NCBI GenBank assembly: GCA_016218415.1
Contig: JACRED010000015.1
Span: 1-64,000, forward strand
Direction of reading: 5' to 3'
DNA from: Nitrosomonadales bacterium
GTDB taxonomy: Bacteria > Pseudomonadota > Gammaproteobacteria > Burkholderiales > Gallionellaceae
DNA length: 64,000 nt
The position numbers were made by a program, and so were the translations under genes. How positions within the stretch are numbered: the first letter of the stretch is position 1; every line of letters begins with the position of its first letter. This document shows positions 30,382-40,081 of this stretch, piece after piece. The notes below the pieces were generated by a model. That model searched no databases. It was not told where the DNA came from and saw only the letters and a program-made list of their open reading frames with translations.

Positions 30382-32982
30382 ATGGCAACCAACCTACTGA
30401 TCGTCGAGTCTCCGGCCAAGGCCAAAACGCTGCAAAAATATCTGGGCAAGGATTTCGAGATCCTCGCTTCGTACGGGCACGTGCGCGACCTGATCCCGAA
30501 GACCGGCGCGGTCGATCCCGACAACGACTTTGCGATGCAGTACGAAACCATCGCGCGCAACAGCAAGCACATGGACGCGATCGCCAAGGCCGCTGCCGAT
30601 GCGGACAACATCTATCTGGCACCCGACCCGGACCGCGAAGGAGAAGCGATCGCCTGGCACATTTCAGAGTTGCTCAAAGCCAAGCGCGGCATGAAGGGCA
30701 AGAACATGCAGCGCGTGGTGTTCTACGAGATCACCCAGTCCGCCGTGCGCGAAGCGGTCGCTCACCCCCGCGAGATATCGCAGCCGCTGGTGAACGCGCA
30801 ACAGGCACGCCGCGCCCTGGATTATCTGGTCGGCTTCAATCTGTCGCCGCTGCTGTGGCGCAAGATCCGCCCCGGTTTATCCGCAGGCCGCGTGCAAAGT
30901 CCCGCGCTGCGCATGATCGTCGAGCGCGAACTCGAGATCGAAGCGTTCAAGAGCCAGGAATACTGGAGCGTGCATCTCGATACGAACAAGGATCACCTCC
31001 CGTTCACCGCCAAGCTGTTCCAGTATCAGGGCAAGAAACTCGAGCAACTCAGCATAACCAGCCAGGCCGAATACGACGCGATTCACGCCAAGCTCAACGA
31101 TGCCAAGCTGCCGCCCAAAGTGGTACGCGTCGAGAAAAAAGCCAAACAGCGTTATGCGGCCGCGCCGTTCACCACTTCAACCTTACAACAGGAAGCCGTG
31201 CGCAAACTGGGCATGACCGCCGACCGCACGATGCGCACCGCGCAATCGCTGTATGAAGGCGTGGACATCGGCGGGCAAACGGTCGGTTTGATTTCCTACA
31301 TGCGAACCGACTCGGTATCGCTGGCGAAAGAAGCCGTCCAAGAGATACGCGACTACATCAAGGACAATTTCTCGTCGGAATATCTGCCCAGCACCCAACC
31401 GACCTTCAAGAGCAAAACCAAGAACGCGCAGGAATCTCACGAAGCGATCCGCCCGACCTCGATACTGCGCACGCCGGACAGCATCCACAGCCATCTGACT
31501 GCCGACCAGGCGCGCCTCTACGAAATGATCTGGAAGCGCACGCTGGCCTGCCAGATGTCGCCCGCGCGTTTCGACACCGTAAGCGTGGACATCCGCCTCG
31601 GCGGCGACACCACGCTGTTCCGTGCCAACGGCCAGGTGCTGGTATTCCCCGGCTTCATCGGCGTGTACATGGAAGACGTGGATGACGCCACCGAGGAAGA
31701 AGGGGGCAAACTCCCGCCTCTGGCCGAGGGCGATGTGTTGCCCATCGACAAACTCTATGGCGAGCAGCACTTCACCCAGCCGCCGCCTCGCTACTCCGAA
31801 GCCAGTCTGGTCAAGGCGCTCGAAGAACACGGCATCGGCCGACCTTCCACCTACGCCACCATCATCTCCACGCTGCAGGCGCGCGAATATGCGGTGCTGG
31901 ACAAAAAGCGCTTCATGCCCACCGATGTCGGTCGCGTCGTCACGCGCTTCCTCACCGACCATTTTACCCGCTATGTGGATTACGGCTTCACCGCACACCT
32001 CGAAGACGAGTTGGACGAAGTATCCGAAGGCAAGCGCGACTGGATAGGCGTAATGGGCGAGTTCTGGAAAGGATTCTCCAAGCTCATCAAGGAAAAAGCC
32101 GACATCGAGCGTCCGGTCGAGTTGCTCGACGAAGCCTGCCCGGAGTGCGGCAAACCGCTCGCCAAGAAGCTCAGCCGCTACGGCAGCTTCATCAGCTGCA
32201 CCAACTACCCCGAGTGCAAATACAAACGCAGCCTCAGCGGGGAATCTCAGGACGACGCCTCGGCTAGAGTCGAGCTGGGTGCGCATCCCGACAGCCAGCA
32301 AGCCGTGCTGTTACTGCGCGGCCCGTATGGCCACTACGTGCAACTGGGCGAAGCCGTCAAGGAAGACAAGGCCAAACCCAAGCGTGTCTCATGGCCCAAG
32401 GAAATGCCAGTCGAACAGGCCGATCTGGCCGCCGCGCTGAAGCTGTTGTCGCTGCCGCGCGAACTCGGCGCCCATCCCGAGTCCGGCAAGAAAGTCATCG
32501 TCAACATCGGGCGCTTCGGCCCCTACATCGGCCACGACGGCAAGTTCAAATCCATCCCGCGCACGGACAGCATCTTCGATATCACGCTGGATCGTGCGGT
32601 GGAACTGCTGGCGCAAGCGCGCGACGGCAACACGGTGTTGCGCGTGCTCGGCGATCACCCGGACGACAAAGCCAGCGTGGAGATATGCAGCGGCCGCTAC
32701 GGCCCATATGCACGTCACGGCAAGATCAACGCTACCCTGCCCAAAGGGGCGTCACCGGATGACATCACGCTGGACGAGGCGCTGGAATTGATCGCGGCCA
32801 AGGTGGCAAAAGGCCCGGCCAGCAAAAAACCGGCGGCCAAGACCAGCAAAGCGAAGGCTGAACCCAAGGAAGCAAAAGCCAAGGCAGCCACCACCAAAAC
32901 GACCAAGGCGAAAGCCACAATTAAACCTGCCGCCAAGGTAACAAAGCCCGCCGCAAAGAAAACGGTCAAGAGCAAGACTTGA
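30382..32982 (+). CDS. topA: DNA topoisomerase I
   Basis: An 866-residue type IA topoisomerase that relaxes negative supercoils. The TOPRIM domain starts LLIVESPAKAKTLQKYLG and contains DPDREGEAIAWH; the active-site tyrosine lies in ISYMRTDSVS near residue 307. One four-cysteine zinc finger is visible (CPECGKPL and CTNYPEC, about residues 586-612), followed by two topoisomerase C-terminal repeats (PYGHYVQLG, FGPYIGHDGKF, YGPYARHGKI). The last 60 residues are almost only Lys, Ala, Thr and Pro, a histone-H1-like basic tail seen in several proteobacterial TopA proteins. Confidence 0.96.
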   Translation: MATNLLIVESPAKAKTLQKYLGKDFEILASYGHVRDLIPKTGAVDPDNDFAMQYETIARNSKHMDAIAKAAADADNIYLAPDPDREGEAIAWHISELLKAKRGMKGKNMQRVVFYEITQSAVREAVAHPREISQPLVNAQQARRALDYLVGFNLSPLLWRKIRPGLSAGRVQSPALRMIVERELEIEAFKSQEYWSVHLDTNKDHLPFTAKLFQYQGKKLEQLSITSQAEYDAIHAKLNDAKLPPKVVRVEKKAKQRYAAAPFTTSTLQQEAVRKLGMTADRTMRTAQSLYEGVDIGGQTVGLISYMRTDSVSLAKEAVQEIRDYIKDNFSSEYLPSTQPTFKSKTKNAQESHEAIRPTSILRTPDSIHSHLTADQARLYEMIWKRTLACQMSPARFDTVSVDIRLGGDTTLFRANGQVLVFPGFIGVYMEDVDDATEEEGGKLPPLAEGDVLPIDKLYGEQHFTQPPPRYSEASLVKALEEHGIGRPSTYATIISTLQAREYAVLDKKRFMPTDVGRVVTRFLTDHFTRYVDYGFTAHLEDELDEVSEGKRDWIGVMGEFWKGFSKLIKEKADIERPVELLDEACPECGKPLAKKLSRYGSFISCTNYPECKYKRSLSGESQDDASARVELGAHPDSQQAVLLLRGPYGHYVQLGEAVKEDKAKPKRVSWPKEMPVEQADLAAALKLLSLPRELGAHPESGKKVIVNIGRFGPYIGHDGKFKSIPRTDSIFDITLDRAVELLAQARDGNTVLRVLGDHPDDKASVEICSGRYGPYARHGKINATLPKGASPDDITLDEALELIAAKVAKGPASKKPAAKTSKAKAEPKEAKAKAATTKTTKAKATIKPAAKVTKPAAKKTVKSKT

Positions 32983-32998
32983 TTGGCCGCTGGGTTCT

Positions 32999-33030
32999 GT
33001 AGGAGCGGGGCAGGCCTGTCCCGCTCCTAC
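32999..33030. repeat. REP-like palindrome between topA and the convergent GST gene
   Basis: A 32-base near-perfect palindrome with arms GTAGGAGCGGG and CCCGCTCCTAC around GCAGGCCTGT. It resembles REP elements of the GTAGGAGCGGG type seen in pseudomonads and other proteobacteria, and it sits where REPs usually do, between convergent genes. It can also act as a bidirectional terminator. I saw no second copy in the window. Confidence 0.55.
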
Positions 33031-33070
33031 ACTTGGCTCGTCAAAAGGGTGCGCCGCGCCGACTGAAAGT

Positions 33071-33679
33071 TCAGCCCGCCATCGTCGCCCGCACACTCTC
33101 CCTCGCGCTGACCCGCGCAAACCACGCCGCAAGGTTCGGATGCGCGCCGCGCCAATCGCGCTCGGCCTGGCGCAGATCCAGATAGATCAGCACGCTCACC
33201 ATCGCCAGATCGGCCAGCGTGATAGCCGCGCCCTCGCACCATTGCTGCCTGCCCAGCTGCGCGGCCGCATGCTCCAGCGCGCGGGTGATGGCAAGATTGT
33301 GCAGGTTGATGTTGTTGGGTTCCTGTTTGTCCACCGGACGTATCGTCTCGTTGCGCACCGCGACCGCCGAATCCATGATGCCATCCGCCAGCGCCTCCCA
33401 GCGTTTGACGCGCATCCGCGCCAGCGCGTCGTCACGCGGGATCAGGATCGGACTGTTATTCAGCGTATCCGCGTATTCGGCGATCACCGGCGAATCGAAC
33501 ACGCATGTCTCGTCATCCAGTATCAGCGCCGGTATCCGCCCCAGCGGATTGGCCCGCGCCACCTGGCTGCCCGGCTCGCGCGGCGCATCGACGAGGTAGG
33601 TGTGAGGAATATTCTTCTCCAGCAACACCAGGCGCACCTTGCGCACATAGGGGCTGGTATTCGTGCCTAGCAGTTTCAT
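33071..33679 (-). CDS. Glutathione S-transferase family protein
   Basis: A 202-residue protein. The N-terminal thioredoxin-like domain begins MKLLGTNTSPYVRKVRLVLL and includes NPLGRIPALILDD and the glutathione-contacting DSPVIAEYAD. The C-terminal helical domain follows with ITLADLAMVSVLIYLD. The overall pattern is that of YibF-like bacterial GSTs. The substrate is unknown. It converges on topA and stands alone on this strand beside the broken sulfotransferase. Confidence 0.88.
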   Translation of the reverse strand: MKLLGTNTSPYVRKVRLVLLEKNIPHTYLVDAPREPGSQVARANPLGRIPALILDDETCVFDSPVIAEYADTLNNSPILIPRDDALARMRVKRWEALADGIMDSAVAVRNETIRPVDKQEPNNINLHNLAITRALEHAAAQLGRQQWCEGAAITLADLAMVSVLIYLDLRQAERDWRGAHPNLAAWFARVSARESVRATMAG

Positions 33680-33721
33680 GGAATGTCTCCGGTAAATGGG
33701 CGGGGCAATATCGGCTGCAAA

Positions 33722-34016
33722 TTATTCGCGGCGCAAAATAACAATTTTAGTTGTATTGCCAAATGCGTTTTGGTGCTTCATGCCAATACATGTAAATGGG
33801 CGTCGATTCCCCGATTCGCTTGTGAGAGGAGTCCGAGGAGAAAGCAGCGTGATATTGCGAATAGTCGACTCGGTCATTTTGGAAGCGCTCTTCGGTGTCG
33901 AAGAAATGCACCTCCTTCTGGCTGGACATGCAGATTTCCGGATGTTCCCTCAGATAGGCATCCAGTGTAGTAGTGCCGCTTTTCTGAGCACCGCAAACAA
34001 GAAAATCAACTTTCAT
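33722..34016 (-). pseudogene. Truncated and frameshifted sulfotransferase remnant
   Basis: The ATG at 34016 opens MKVDFLVCGAQKSGTTTLDA, the 5'-phosphosulfate-binding loop of PAPS-dependent sulfotransferases, followed by HPEICMSSQKEVHFFDTEER and a helix ending RIWQYN, then TAA at 33747. One base out of frame the sequence goes on as KIVILRRE before another stop at 33722; this matches the next conserved strand (K-I-V-x-x-L-R) of the family. Intact members have about 250-300 residues, so the 3' two-thirds are missing. The start overlaps the end of waaA by 11 bases. The gene is a remnant; a functional 89-residue product is unlikely. Confidence 0.75.
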
Positions 34017-35418
34017 GGGAATTCCAAATATTCGGTGCAAGAATATTTCGAGGAGACGGACTTTTGTCAATCACGCCGCCAATGATTTGCACGGATTTAT
34101 CGGTCGCGCCACGATTGGACCCGACGAACTTCAGGCACTGGCCCCGCATTACATTCAACGCACTCGCATCGTTCAGCAGATGCAACGCTTCAGAGACCAA
34201 TATCGTGGCGTCATGCACCTGGATAGCTGCACCGTTTTGTATCGCAAGCCGAGTGGCCTCGGCGAAGTTGTAGGTGTACGGGCCGATCAGCACCGGGGTG
34301 CCGACGGCGCAGGATTCGATCAGGTTCTGGCCGCCGAGCGGCAGCAGGCTGCCGCCGATGAAGGCGAGGTTGGCGGCGGCGTAGTAGGCGAACATCTCGC
34401 CCATACTGTCGCCCAGCACGACTTGTGTTTCAGCTGACACTCCCCTGCCCTCCGTTCGCATTGAGCCTGTCGAAATGTGAACGGGCTCGTGTGCTTCGAC
34501 TGGCTCAACACGGACGGTGGATTGGTTCAATTCGCTACGGCGCTGGTAGCGGATGCCGCGCTGCTCGAGCAGGCTGGCGACTTCGTTGAAGCGTTGCGGG
34601 TGGCGCGGGACCATCACCACCAGAAATTTCGGGTCGTGCATCTGCTTGAGCGCGTCGAGCAGCAGCGCTTCCTCGCCGTCGCGGGTGCTGGCGGCGAGGA
34701 ATACCCTGCGCCCTGCCCCGAACTGTTCGCGCAGTTGTTTGCCCAGCTCCAGCATCGCGGACGGCGGGGATATGTCGAACTTGAGGTTGCCCATCACCGA
34801 GACATTGTGCGCGCCGAGCGCGGTCAGGCGGGCGGCATCGTCAGTCGTCTGCGCGGCGATGGCAGTGAGTTCGCCGAGTGCGATGCGGGTCAGTTTCGCA
34901 AAACCGGCGTAGCCCTTGGCGGATTTTTCCGACATGCGTCCGTTCAGCAGCAGCAGCGGTGTACCGGCTTCGTGGCAGGCGTGGATCAGGTTCACCCATA
35001 TCTCGGTCTCCATCAGGATGCCGAGTTGCGGTTTGAAGTGGCGCAGAAAGCGGCGCACAGCGAACGGGTAGTCGTAGGGCAAGTACACGCGCATCACTTC
35101 GTCGCCATACAGTTGTTCGCTGGCTGCGCGGCCGGTGGGTGTGGTGTGGGTGAGCAGGATGCGGTGATCGGGATAGGTGGCGCGTAACCGCGTGACCAGA
35201 CTTTGCGTGGCGCGGGTCTCGCCTACCGATACGGCGTGCAGCCAGATGACCGGCTGAACTTCATTATCGAAGTCGGGACGTCGTGTATAGAAGCCGAAGC
35301 GTTCGGCTATGTGGTGCAGGTATTCCGGCTGCTTGCGCGCGCGCCAGGCGAGGCGCACGAAGATGTAAGGCAGCAGCAGCCACAGCGCGGAGCTGTAGAA
35401 CGTGCGCGGGTTTAGCAT
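34006..35418 (-). CDS. waaA: 3-deoxy-D-manno-octulosonic acid transferase WaaA (KdtA)
   Basis: A 470-residue inner-membrane glycosyltransferase adding Kdo to lipid A. The N-terminal anchor is FYSSALWLLLPYIFVRLAW. The catalytic motif AVSVGETRATQ (Glu near residue 67), YLPYDYPFAVRRFLRHFKP, METEIW and the C-terminal FIGGSLLPLGGQNLIESCAVG with the sugar-nucleotide site are present. Family members are about 420-430 residues. The excess comes from an in-frame insertion near residues 300-322 made by a palindromic repeat, and from a run-on tail after about residue 450 (SPSPRNILAPNIWNSHES) that overlaps the sulfotransferase remnant. Both lie outside the core motifs. The start overlaps the waaC stop. 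Confidence 0.9.
   Translation of the reverse strand: MLNPRTFYSSALWLLLPYIFVRLAWRARKQPEYLHHIAERFGFYTRRPDFDNEVQPVIWLHAVSVGETRATQSLVTRLRATYPDHRILLTHTTPTGRAASEQLYGDEVMRVYLPYDYPFAVRRFLRHFKPQLGILMETEIWVNLIHACHEAGTPLLLLNGRMSEKSAKGYAGFAKLTRIALGELTAIAAQTTDDAARLTALGAHNVSVMGNLKFDISPPSAMLELGKQLREQFGAGRRVFLAASTRDGEEALLLDALKQMHDPKFLVVMVPRHPQRFNEVASLLEQRGIRYQRRSELNQSTVRVEPVEAHEPVHISTGSMRTEGRGVSAETQVVLGDSMGEMFAYYAAANLAFIGGSLLPLGGQNLIESCAVGTPVLIGPYTYNFAEATRLAIQNGAAIQVHDATILVSEALHLLNDASALNVMRGQCLKFVGSNRGATDKSVQIIGGVIDKSPSPRNILAPNIWNSHES
34452..34517. repeat. Palindromic repeat element inserted inside waaA
   Basis: Two 23-base arms (34452-34474 and 34495-34517) pair at 19 of 23 positions around a 20-base loop. 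The core TTGAGCCTGTCGAA / TTCGACTGGCTCAA is the 'GAGCCTGTCGAA' type of dispersed palindrome common in many proteobacterial genomes. Its length of 66 bases is 22 codons, so waaA stays in frame; it is read as part of VRVEPVEAHEPVHISTGSM. Confidence 0.7.
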
Positions 35419-36392
35419 GCGCCCATCCCGCGCAGCGCGCCCAGCACGGCCGCGACATTCGGGGGCTGGCCAATGTTGCCGAGGTTGATGGTGCGCGGAC
35501 CTCGATACAGGCCGGTCAGCGTCGGGTCGGTGGCGGTGTAGATGCCGGCCGTGGGCACATTCAGCGCGGCGGCCAGATGCGCGAGTCCGGTATCCACGCC
35601 GATCACCGCGTGCGCCTTGCCGAGTAGCGTGGCGGCCTGATCGAGGTTCAATCGCGGCGGGGAGATGGCATCGGGTATCTGCGCGGTGAGGCGCAGGCTG
35701 CGTGCCTTTTCGGCCTCGCTGCCCCAGGGCAGGACGCAGCGGATATTTTTTTCATGCAGTGCATGTCCCAGCGCGACCCAGCTGGCCTCATCCCACAGTT
35801 TGTCGGCGCGGCTGGTGGCGTGCAGCAGCGCCACATAGTTGCCCTGCGGCAGCCAATCGGGCGATGGGATCAAGGGCAGTCTGATGCCGAATTCCGCAGG
35901 ACCATCCAGCGCGTAACCAAGTGCCTGCGCGACCAGTTGGCGGTTGCGTTCGACGGCATGCTGTCCCTTGGCGACCGTAAAGGTGCGTTGGTACATACTC
36001 GCAGCCAATGGCTCGCGTGCACTGGTTTTGTCCATGCCACAGCGCAGCCCGTTCGCGCCGCGCATCAGCAGCGCGCTCTTGAACAGACCTTGGGTGTCGA
36101 TGGCGAAGTCGTACTGCTGTGCCGACAATGTCTTGCGGAATGCACCGATCTCGCGCCATGTCTTGGCACTGAACAACTGCTTGCGCCAGCGACGCACCGC
36201 GACCGGGATGACGTTGCGCACCGCCGGATGCAGCCTGGGCAGCGCGGCAAAGCCCTCCTCCACCATCCAGTCGATCTGAGCGCCCGGATAGTGGCGCACA
36301 ATGTCGCTGATCACCGGCAGGTTATGCAGCACATCGCCCAGCGAGGTGGTTTTGACCAGCAGGATGCGCGGTGAATCGGCGTGATGCGCCAT
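35412..36392 (-). CDS. waaC: LPS heptosyltransferase I WaaC
   Basis: A 326-residue GT9-family enzyme adding the first heptose to Kdo2-lipid A. The sequence begins RILLVKTTSLGDVLHNLPVI, the family signature with the Lys/Thr-Ser-Leu-Gly-Asp loop. It also has IDWMVEEGFAALP, FAIDTQGLFKSAL and the C-terminal ADP-heptose site VIGVDTGLAHLAAALNVPT. ATG 36392 is preferred over an upstream TTG; no strong ribosome site is seen for either. Its stop overlaps the waaA start, so the two inner-core genes form one unit, divergent from the polysaccharide operon. Confidence 0.93.
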   Translation of the reverse strand: MAHHADSPRILLVKTTSLGDVLHNLPVISDIVRHYPGAQIDWMVEEGFAALPRLHPAVRNVIPVAVRRWRKQLFSAKTWREIGAFRKTLSAQQYDFAIDTQGLFKSALLMRGANGLRCGMDKTSAREPLAASMYQRTFTVAKGQHAVERNRQLVAQALGYALDGPAEFGIRLPLIPSPDWLPQGNYVALLHATSRADKLWDEASWVALGHALHEKNIRCVLPWGSEAEKARSLRLTAQIPDAISPPRLNLDQAATLLGKAHAVIGVDTGLAHLAAALNVPTAGIYTATDPTLTGLYRGPRTINLGNIGQPPNVAAVLGALRGMGAC

Positions 36393-36478
36393 AAAATCAC
36401 GAACCAAGGTAGATGACAGAAGCGCATATTAATTGATGAGGCGCTGCTTTAGGAAGAACAGATGAAGCCGGATTGCGG

Positions 36479-36507
36479 TTGATGAGGCCTGCCAGTTCGG
36501 GGATAAT
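36479..36507 (+). promoter_or_regulatory. Promoter of the surface polysaccharide operon
   Basis: TTGATG (36479-36484) and GATAAT (36502-36507) are spaced by 17 bases. The start near 36514 would leave a leader of about 67 bases before manC. Genes from manC onward run in one direction with mostly overlapping or near-touching ends, so this may drive a long transcript. Confidence 0.55.
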
Positions 36508-36580
36508 GCGACCCGTCCGAAGGTTGCGTCCTGTTTCAAGGCATCTCTGTTAAGTCCCACAAATCTACCGGAAAGTATTA

Positions 36581-37990
36581 ATGAGCAATCGCCAGGTTTA
36601 CGCTGTGATCCTTGCCGGTGGGAGCGGCAGCCGTTTGTGGCCGCTATCGCGCCAGCATCTGCCCAAGCAGTTCCTGGCCCTGGATGGCGCGGCCTCGCTG
36701 CTGCAAACCACCATCAACCGCCTGTCACCGCTAATCGACACCGGCAGTGTACTGATCGTCACGCAAGAATCGCACGCCAAGGGCGAGGCCTATCACGCGC
36801 TGCTGCCCTATAAAACACTGTTTGAGCCGGTCGGGCGCAATACGGCTCCCGCGATCGCGCTGGCTGCCGCTTATCTTGCGGCCAACGGCGACGATCCCGT
36901 CATGGTCGTGCTGCCGGCCGACCACATCATCAAGGATGAAGCGCGTTTCCGGACGCATCTGAATATCGCGATCGAAGCCGCAAAAAGCGGAAAATTGCTG
37001 ACTTTCGGTATTCATCCGACCCGCCCGGATACCGGTTTCGGCTACATCAAGGCACAGCCCTCGGGCGATCCGAATGTGCTGGATGTAGAACGGTTCACTG
37101 AAAAACCCGATATCGCCACGGCCGGGCGATTCTTGAAGGAGGGCGGTTATTACTGGAACTCGGGCATGTTCGTGTGGCGCGCTTCGGTGATCCTGGCCGA
37201 GGTGCAGCGGTATTTGCCGGCGGTTCATCAGGTGATACAGGACATCGTCGCGGACAGCCGCGTTTCCGGGACATTCCAACAGGCCGTGGAAAAGCATTTC
37301 CCGTCCATGCCCTCCATTTCCATCGACTACGGCGTGCTGGAAAAATCGGATCACGTGTCGCTGATCCCCTGCGACATCGGCTGGAATGACGTCGGCAGCT
37401 GGCAGGCCGTGCACGAGATCGCCGACAAGGACGAGAACGGCAATGCCTTGCAGGGCAATGTCATTGCCGTCGATTGCAAAAACAGCCTGATACGCGCCGA
37501 GAAACGGCTGGTGGCCGCGATCGGCGTGGAAGACCTGTGCGTGATCGAAACCACCGATGCCATCCTGATTTCCAGGAGCGACCAGAGCCAGCGCGTGCGC
37601 GAGGTTGTCGATACGCTGCAGCACCGCGGTTCGACCGAGCATATCTACCATGCCAAGGTCAATCGCCCGTGGGGCAACTACACCGTGCTGGAAGAAGACC
37701 CGGACGGCTTCAAGATCAAGCGCATCGAAGTCGCGCCCGGAGCGCGCCTCAGTCTGCAGAGCCATCGCAAACGCTCCGAGCATTGGGTGGTGGTGTCCGG
37801 CACCGCCACCGTCACCAACGGAGAAGAGGTGATCACCGTGCAGAAAAACCAGAGCACGTATATTCCGGTCGGCACGAAACACCGCCTGGAAAACCTCGGC
37901 AGCGAGCCACTGCATATCGTCGAGATACAGGTCGGCGATTACCTCGGCGAAGACGACATCCAGCGTTACGAAGACAATTACGGCAGATAG
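36581..37990 (+). CDS. manC: Mannose-1-phosphate guanylyltransferase / mannose-6-phosphate isomerase
   Basis: A 469-residue bifunctional type II enzyme making GDP-mannose. The nucleotidyltransferase domain (about residues 1-335) starts VILAGGSGSRLWPLSRQHLP and has VVLPADHIIKD, GFGYIKA and WNDVGSWQAVHEI. The C-terminal cupin domain (about 355-465) carries NRPWGNYTVLEED, RSEHWVVVSGTA and the tail HRLENLGSEPLHIVEIQVG, giving the isomerase. First gene of the polysaccharide operon; it feeds gmd and fcl. Confidence 0.95.
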   Translation: MSNRQVYAVILAGGSGSRLWPLSRQHLPKQFLALDGAASLLQTTINRLSPLIDTGSVLIVTQESHAKGEAYHALLPYKTLFEPVGRNTAPAIALAAAYLAANGDDPVMVVLPADHIIKDEARFRTHLNIAIEAAKSGKLLTFGIHPTRPDTGFGYIKAQPSGDPNVLDVERFTEKPDIATAGRFLKEGGYYWNSGMFVWRASVILAEVQRYLPAVHQVIQDIVADSRVSGTFQQAVEKHFPSMPSISIDYGVLEKSDHVSLIPCDIGWNDVGSWQAVHEIADKDENGNALQGNVIAVDCKNSLIRAEKRLVAAIGVEDLCVIETTDAILISRSDQSQRVREVVDTLQHRGSTEHIYHAKVNRPWGNYTVLEEDPDGFKIKRIEVAPGARLSLQSHRKRSEHWVVVSGTATVTNGEEVITVQKNQSTYIPVGTKHRLENLGSEPLHIVEIQVGDYLGEDDIQRYEDNYGR

Positions 37991-38017
37991 CCGCCCAACA
38001 CATAAAGAGTATTCAAC

Positions 38018-39112
38018 ATGAGCCAAGCTAAAAAAGTTGCACTGATCACGGGCATCACCGGACAGGATGGCGCTTATCTCGCCGACCTCCTGCTCAAGAA
38101 GGGTTATGAGGTGCATGGCATCAAGCGCCGCGCCTCGCTGTTCAATACCGACCGTATCGACCATCTGTACCAGGACCCACATGTCTCCAACCGCAATTTT
38201 GTGCTGCATTACGGCGACCTGACCGATTCCACCAACCTGATCCGCATCATCCAGCAGGTGCAGCCGGACGAGATTTACAACCTCGCAGCGATGAGCCACG
38301 TGGCGGTGTCGTTCGAGACACCCGAATATACCGCCAATGCCGACGGTATCGGCACACTGCGCATCCTCGAAGCGATCCGCATCCTCGGTCTGGAAAAGAA
38401 GACCCGCTTCTATCAGGCATCCACTTCAGAGCTGTACGGCCTGGTGCAGGAGATCCCGCAGAAGGAAACCACACCGTTCTATCCGCGCTCGCCCTACGCG
38501 GTCGCCAAGCTCTACGGATACTGGATCACGGTGAACTACCGCGAGGCTTACGGTATCTACGCTTGCAACGGCATCCTGTTCAACCACGAGTCGCCGGTGC
38601 GCGGCGAGACGTTCGTCACCCGCAAGATCACCCGCGCGCTGGCGCGCATCAAGCTGGGATTGCAGAGCTGCCTCTATCTGGGCAACCTCGATGCATTGCG
38701 CGATTGGGGGCATGCCAAGGACTACGTCGAGATGCAATGGCTGATGCTGCAACAGGAGCAGGCGGAAGACTTCGTGATCGCCACCGGCGTGCAATACAGC
38801 GTGCGCCAGTTCGTCGATACCGCCGCGAAGGAACTCGGTATCAGCATCACCTGGAAAGGCCAGGGCGTGGAGGAGAAGGGTTACGACGGACAGGGCAACT
38901 GCATCGTGCAGGTCGACCCGCGCTATTTCCGGCCCACCGAAGTCGAAACGCTGCTGGGCGACCCGAGCAAGGCCAAGGAAAAGCTCGGCTGGACACCGAA
39001 GATCACTTTTCACGAGCTGGTCGCCGAGATGGTGCGCGAAGACCTCAAGTCTGCCGAGCGCGATGAATTGGTGAAGAAACACGGATTCGCCGCCTACGAC
39101 TATCACGAGTAA
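38018..39112 (+). CDS. gmd: GDP-mannose 4,6-dehydratase
   Basis: A 364-residue SDR-family enzyme converting GDP-mannose to GDP-4-keto-6-deoxymannose. The nucleotide-binding start [19 protein letters not shown], the substrate loop [11 protein letters not shown], the STSELYG catalytic Thr/Ser-Glu segment and the [11 protein letters not shown]yr-x3-Lys pair are present. Closely followed by fcl, which uses its product. The normal length and sequence leave little doubt. Confidence 0.96.
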   Translation: MSQAKKVALITGITGQDGAYLADLLLKKGYEVHGIKRRASLFNTDRIDHLYQDPHVSNRNFVLHYGDLTDSTNLIRIIQQVQPDEIYNLAAMSHVAVSFETPEYTANADGIGTLRILEAIRILGLEKKTRFYQASTSELYGLVQEIPQKETTPFYPRSPYAVAKLYGYWITVNYREAYGIYACNGILFNHESPVRGETFVTRKITRALARIKLGLQSCLYLGNLDALRDWGHAKDYVEMQWLMLQQEQAEDFVIATGVQYSVRQFVDTAAKELGISITWKGQGVEEKGYDGQGNCIVQVDPRYFRPTEVETLLGDPSKAKEKLGWTPKITFHELVAEMVREDLKSAERDELVKKHGFAAYDYHE

Positions 39113-39121
39113 AAGTTGGCG

Positions 39122-40081
39122 ATGAACAAGAACGCGAAGATCTACATCGCCGGACACCGCGGTCTGGCCGGCAGCGCAATTGCGCGTGAGTTGCGGCGGC
39201 AGAGTTACACAAATATTGTAGGCCGCACCCATGCCGAACTGGATCTGGAAGATGCCGCCGCCACCCGAAAATTCTTCGAACAGGAGCGGCCCGAAATCGT
39301 ATTCCTGGCCGCGGCCAAGGTCGGCGGCATACACGCCAACAATACCTATCCGGTGGATTTTCTGATGAGCAATCTGCTCGTTGAAGCCAACGTCTGCCGT
39401 GCCGCGCATGCAACCGGCGCAGCTCGCCTGATCTTTCTCGGCAGCTCGTGCATCTACCCGCGCGACTGCCCGCAGCCGATCAGGGAAGAATATCTGCTCA
39501 CCGGTCCGCTGGAGTCGACCAACCGCCCCTATGCGCTGGCCAAGATCGCCGGCATCGAGATGTGCTGGTCCTACAACCGCCAATACGGGGCGAAATGGCT
39601 CGCGGCGATGCCGACCAATCTGTACGGGCCCGGCGACAACTATGATTTGAACAATTCTCACGTCCTGCCCGCGCTGATCCGCAAGATGCATGATGCAAAA
39701 ACCTCCGGCGCGGCGGAAGTCGTGCTGTGGGGCAGCGGCACGCCCAGGCGGGAGTTTCTGTATGTGGACGATCTGGCGAACGCGCTGGTCTTTCTCGCCA
39801 CCCTGGAGGATGAACGCTACGATGCCCTGGTCGCGCCATCGCAATGTCCGCTGATCAATGTGGGGACGGGTACCGATCTGACGATACGCGAACTGGCCGA
39901 AACCGTTGCCAAAGTGGTGGGCTACACCGGCAGGTTCGTGCAGGACACCTCCAAACCGGATGGCACGATGCGCAAGGTGATGGATGTATCGAGGATACAG
40001 CGCCTGGGGTGGAAAGCGAACACCACCCTGCAACAGGGAATCACCATGACTTACAAGACATTCAGCGAGGCACTGACATGA
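39122..40081 (+). CDS. fcl: GDP-L-fucose synthase
   Basis: A 319-residue SDR epimerase/reductase converting GDP-4-keto-6-deoxymannose to GDP-L-fucose. It starts [19 protein letters not shown], and carries [15 protein letters not shown], the [12 protein letters not shown]yr-x3-Lys pair and [11 protein letters not shown]. The ATG at 39122 is used rather than a TTG two codons earlier. It lies 9 bases after gmd, and its stop overlaps the start of rfbF as ATGA. Confidence 0.95.
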   Translation: MNKNAKIYIAGHRGLAGSAIARELRRQSYTNIVGRTHAELDLEDAAATRKFFEQERPEIVFLAAAKVGGIHANNTYPVDFLMSNLLVEANVCRAAHATGAARLIFLGSSCIYPRDCPQPIREEYLLTGPLESTNRPYALAKIAGIEMCWSYNRQYGAKWLAAMPTNLYGPGDNYDLNNSHVLPALIRKMHDAKTSGAAEVVLWGSGTPRREFLYVDDLANALVFLATLEDERYDALVAPSQCPLINVGTGTDLTIRELAETVAKVVGYTGRFVQDTSKPDGTMRKVMDVSRIQRLGWKANTTLQQGITMTYKTFSEALT

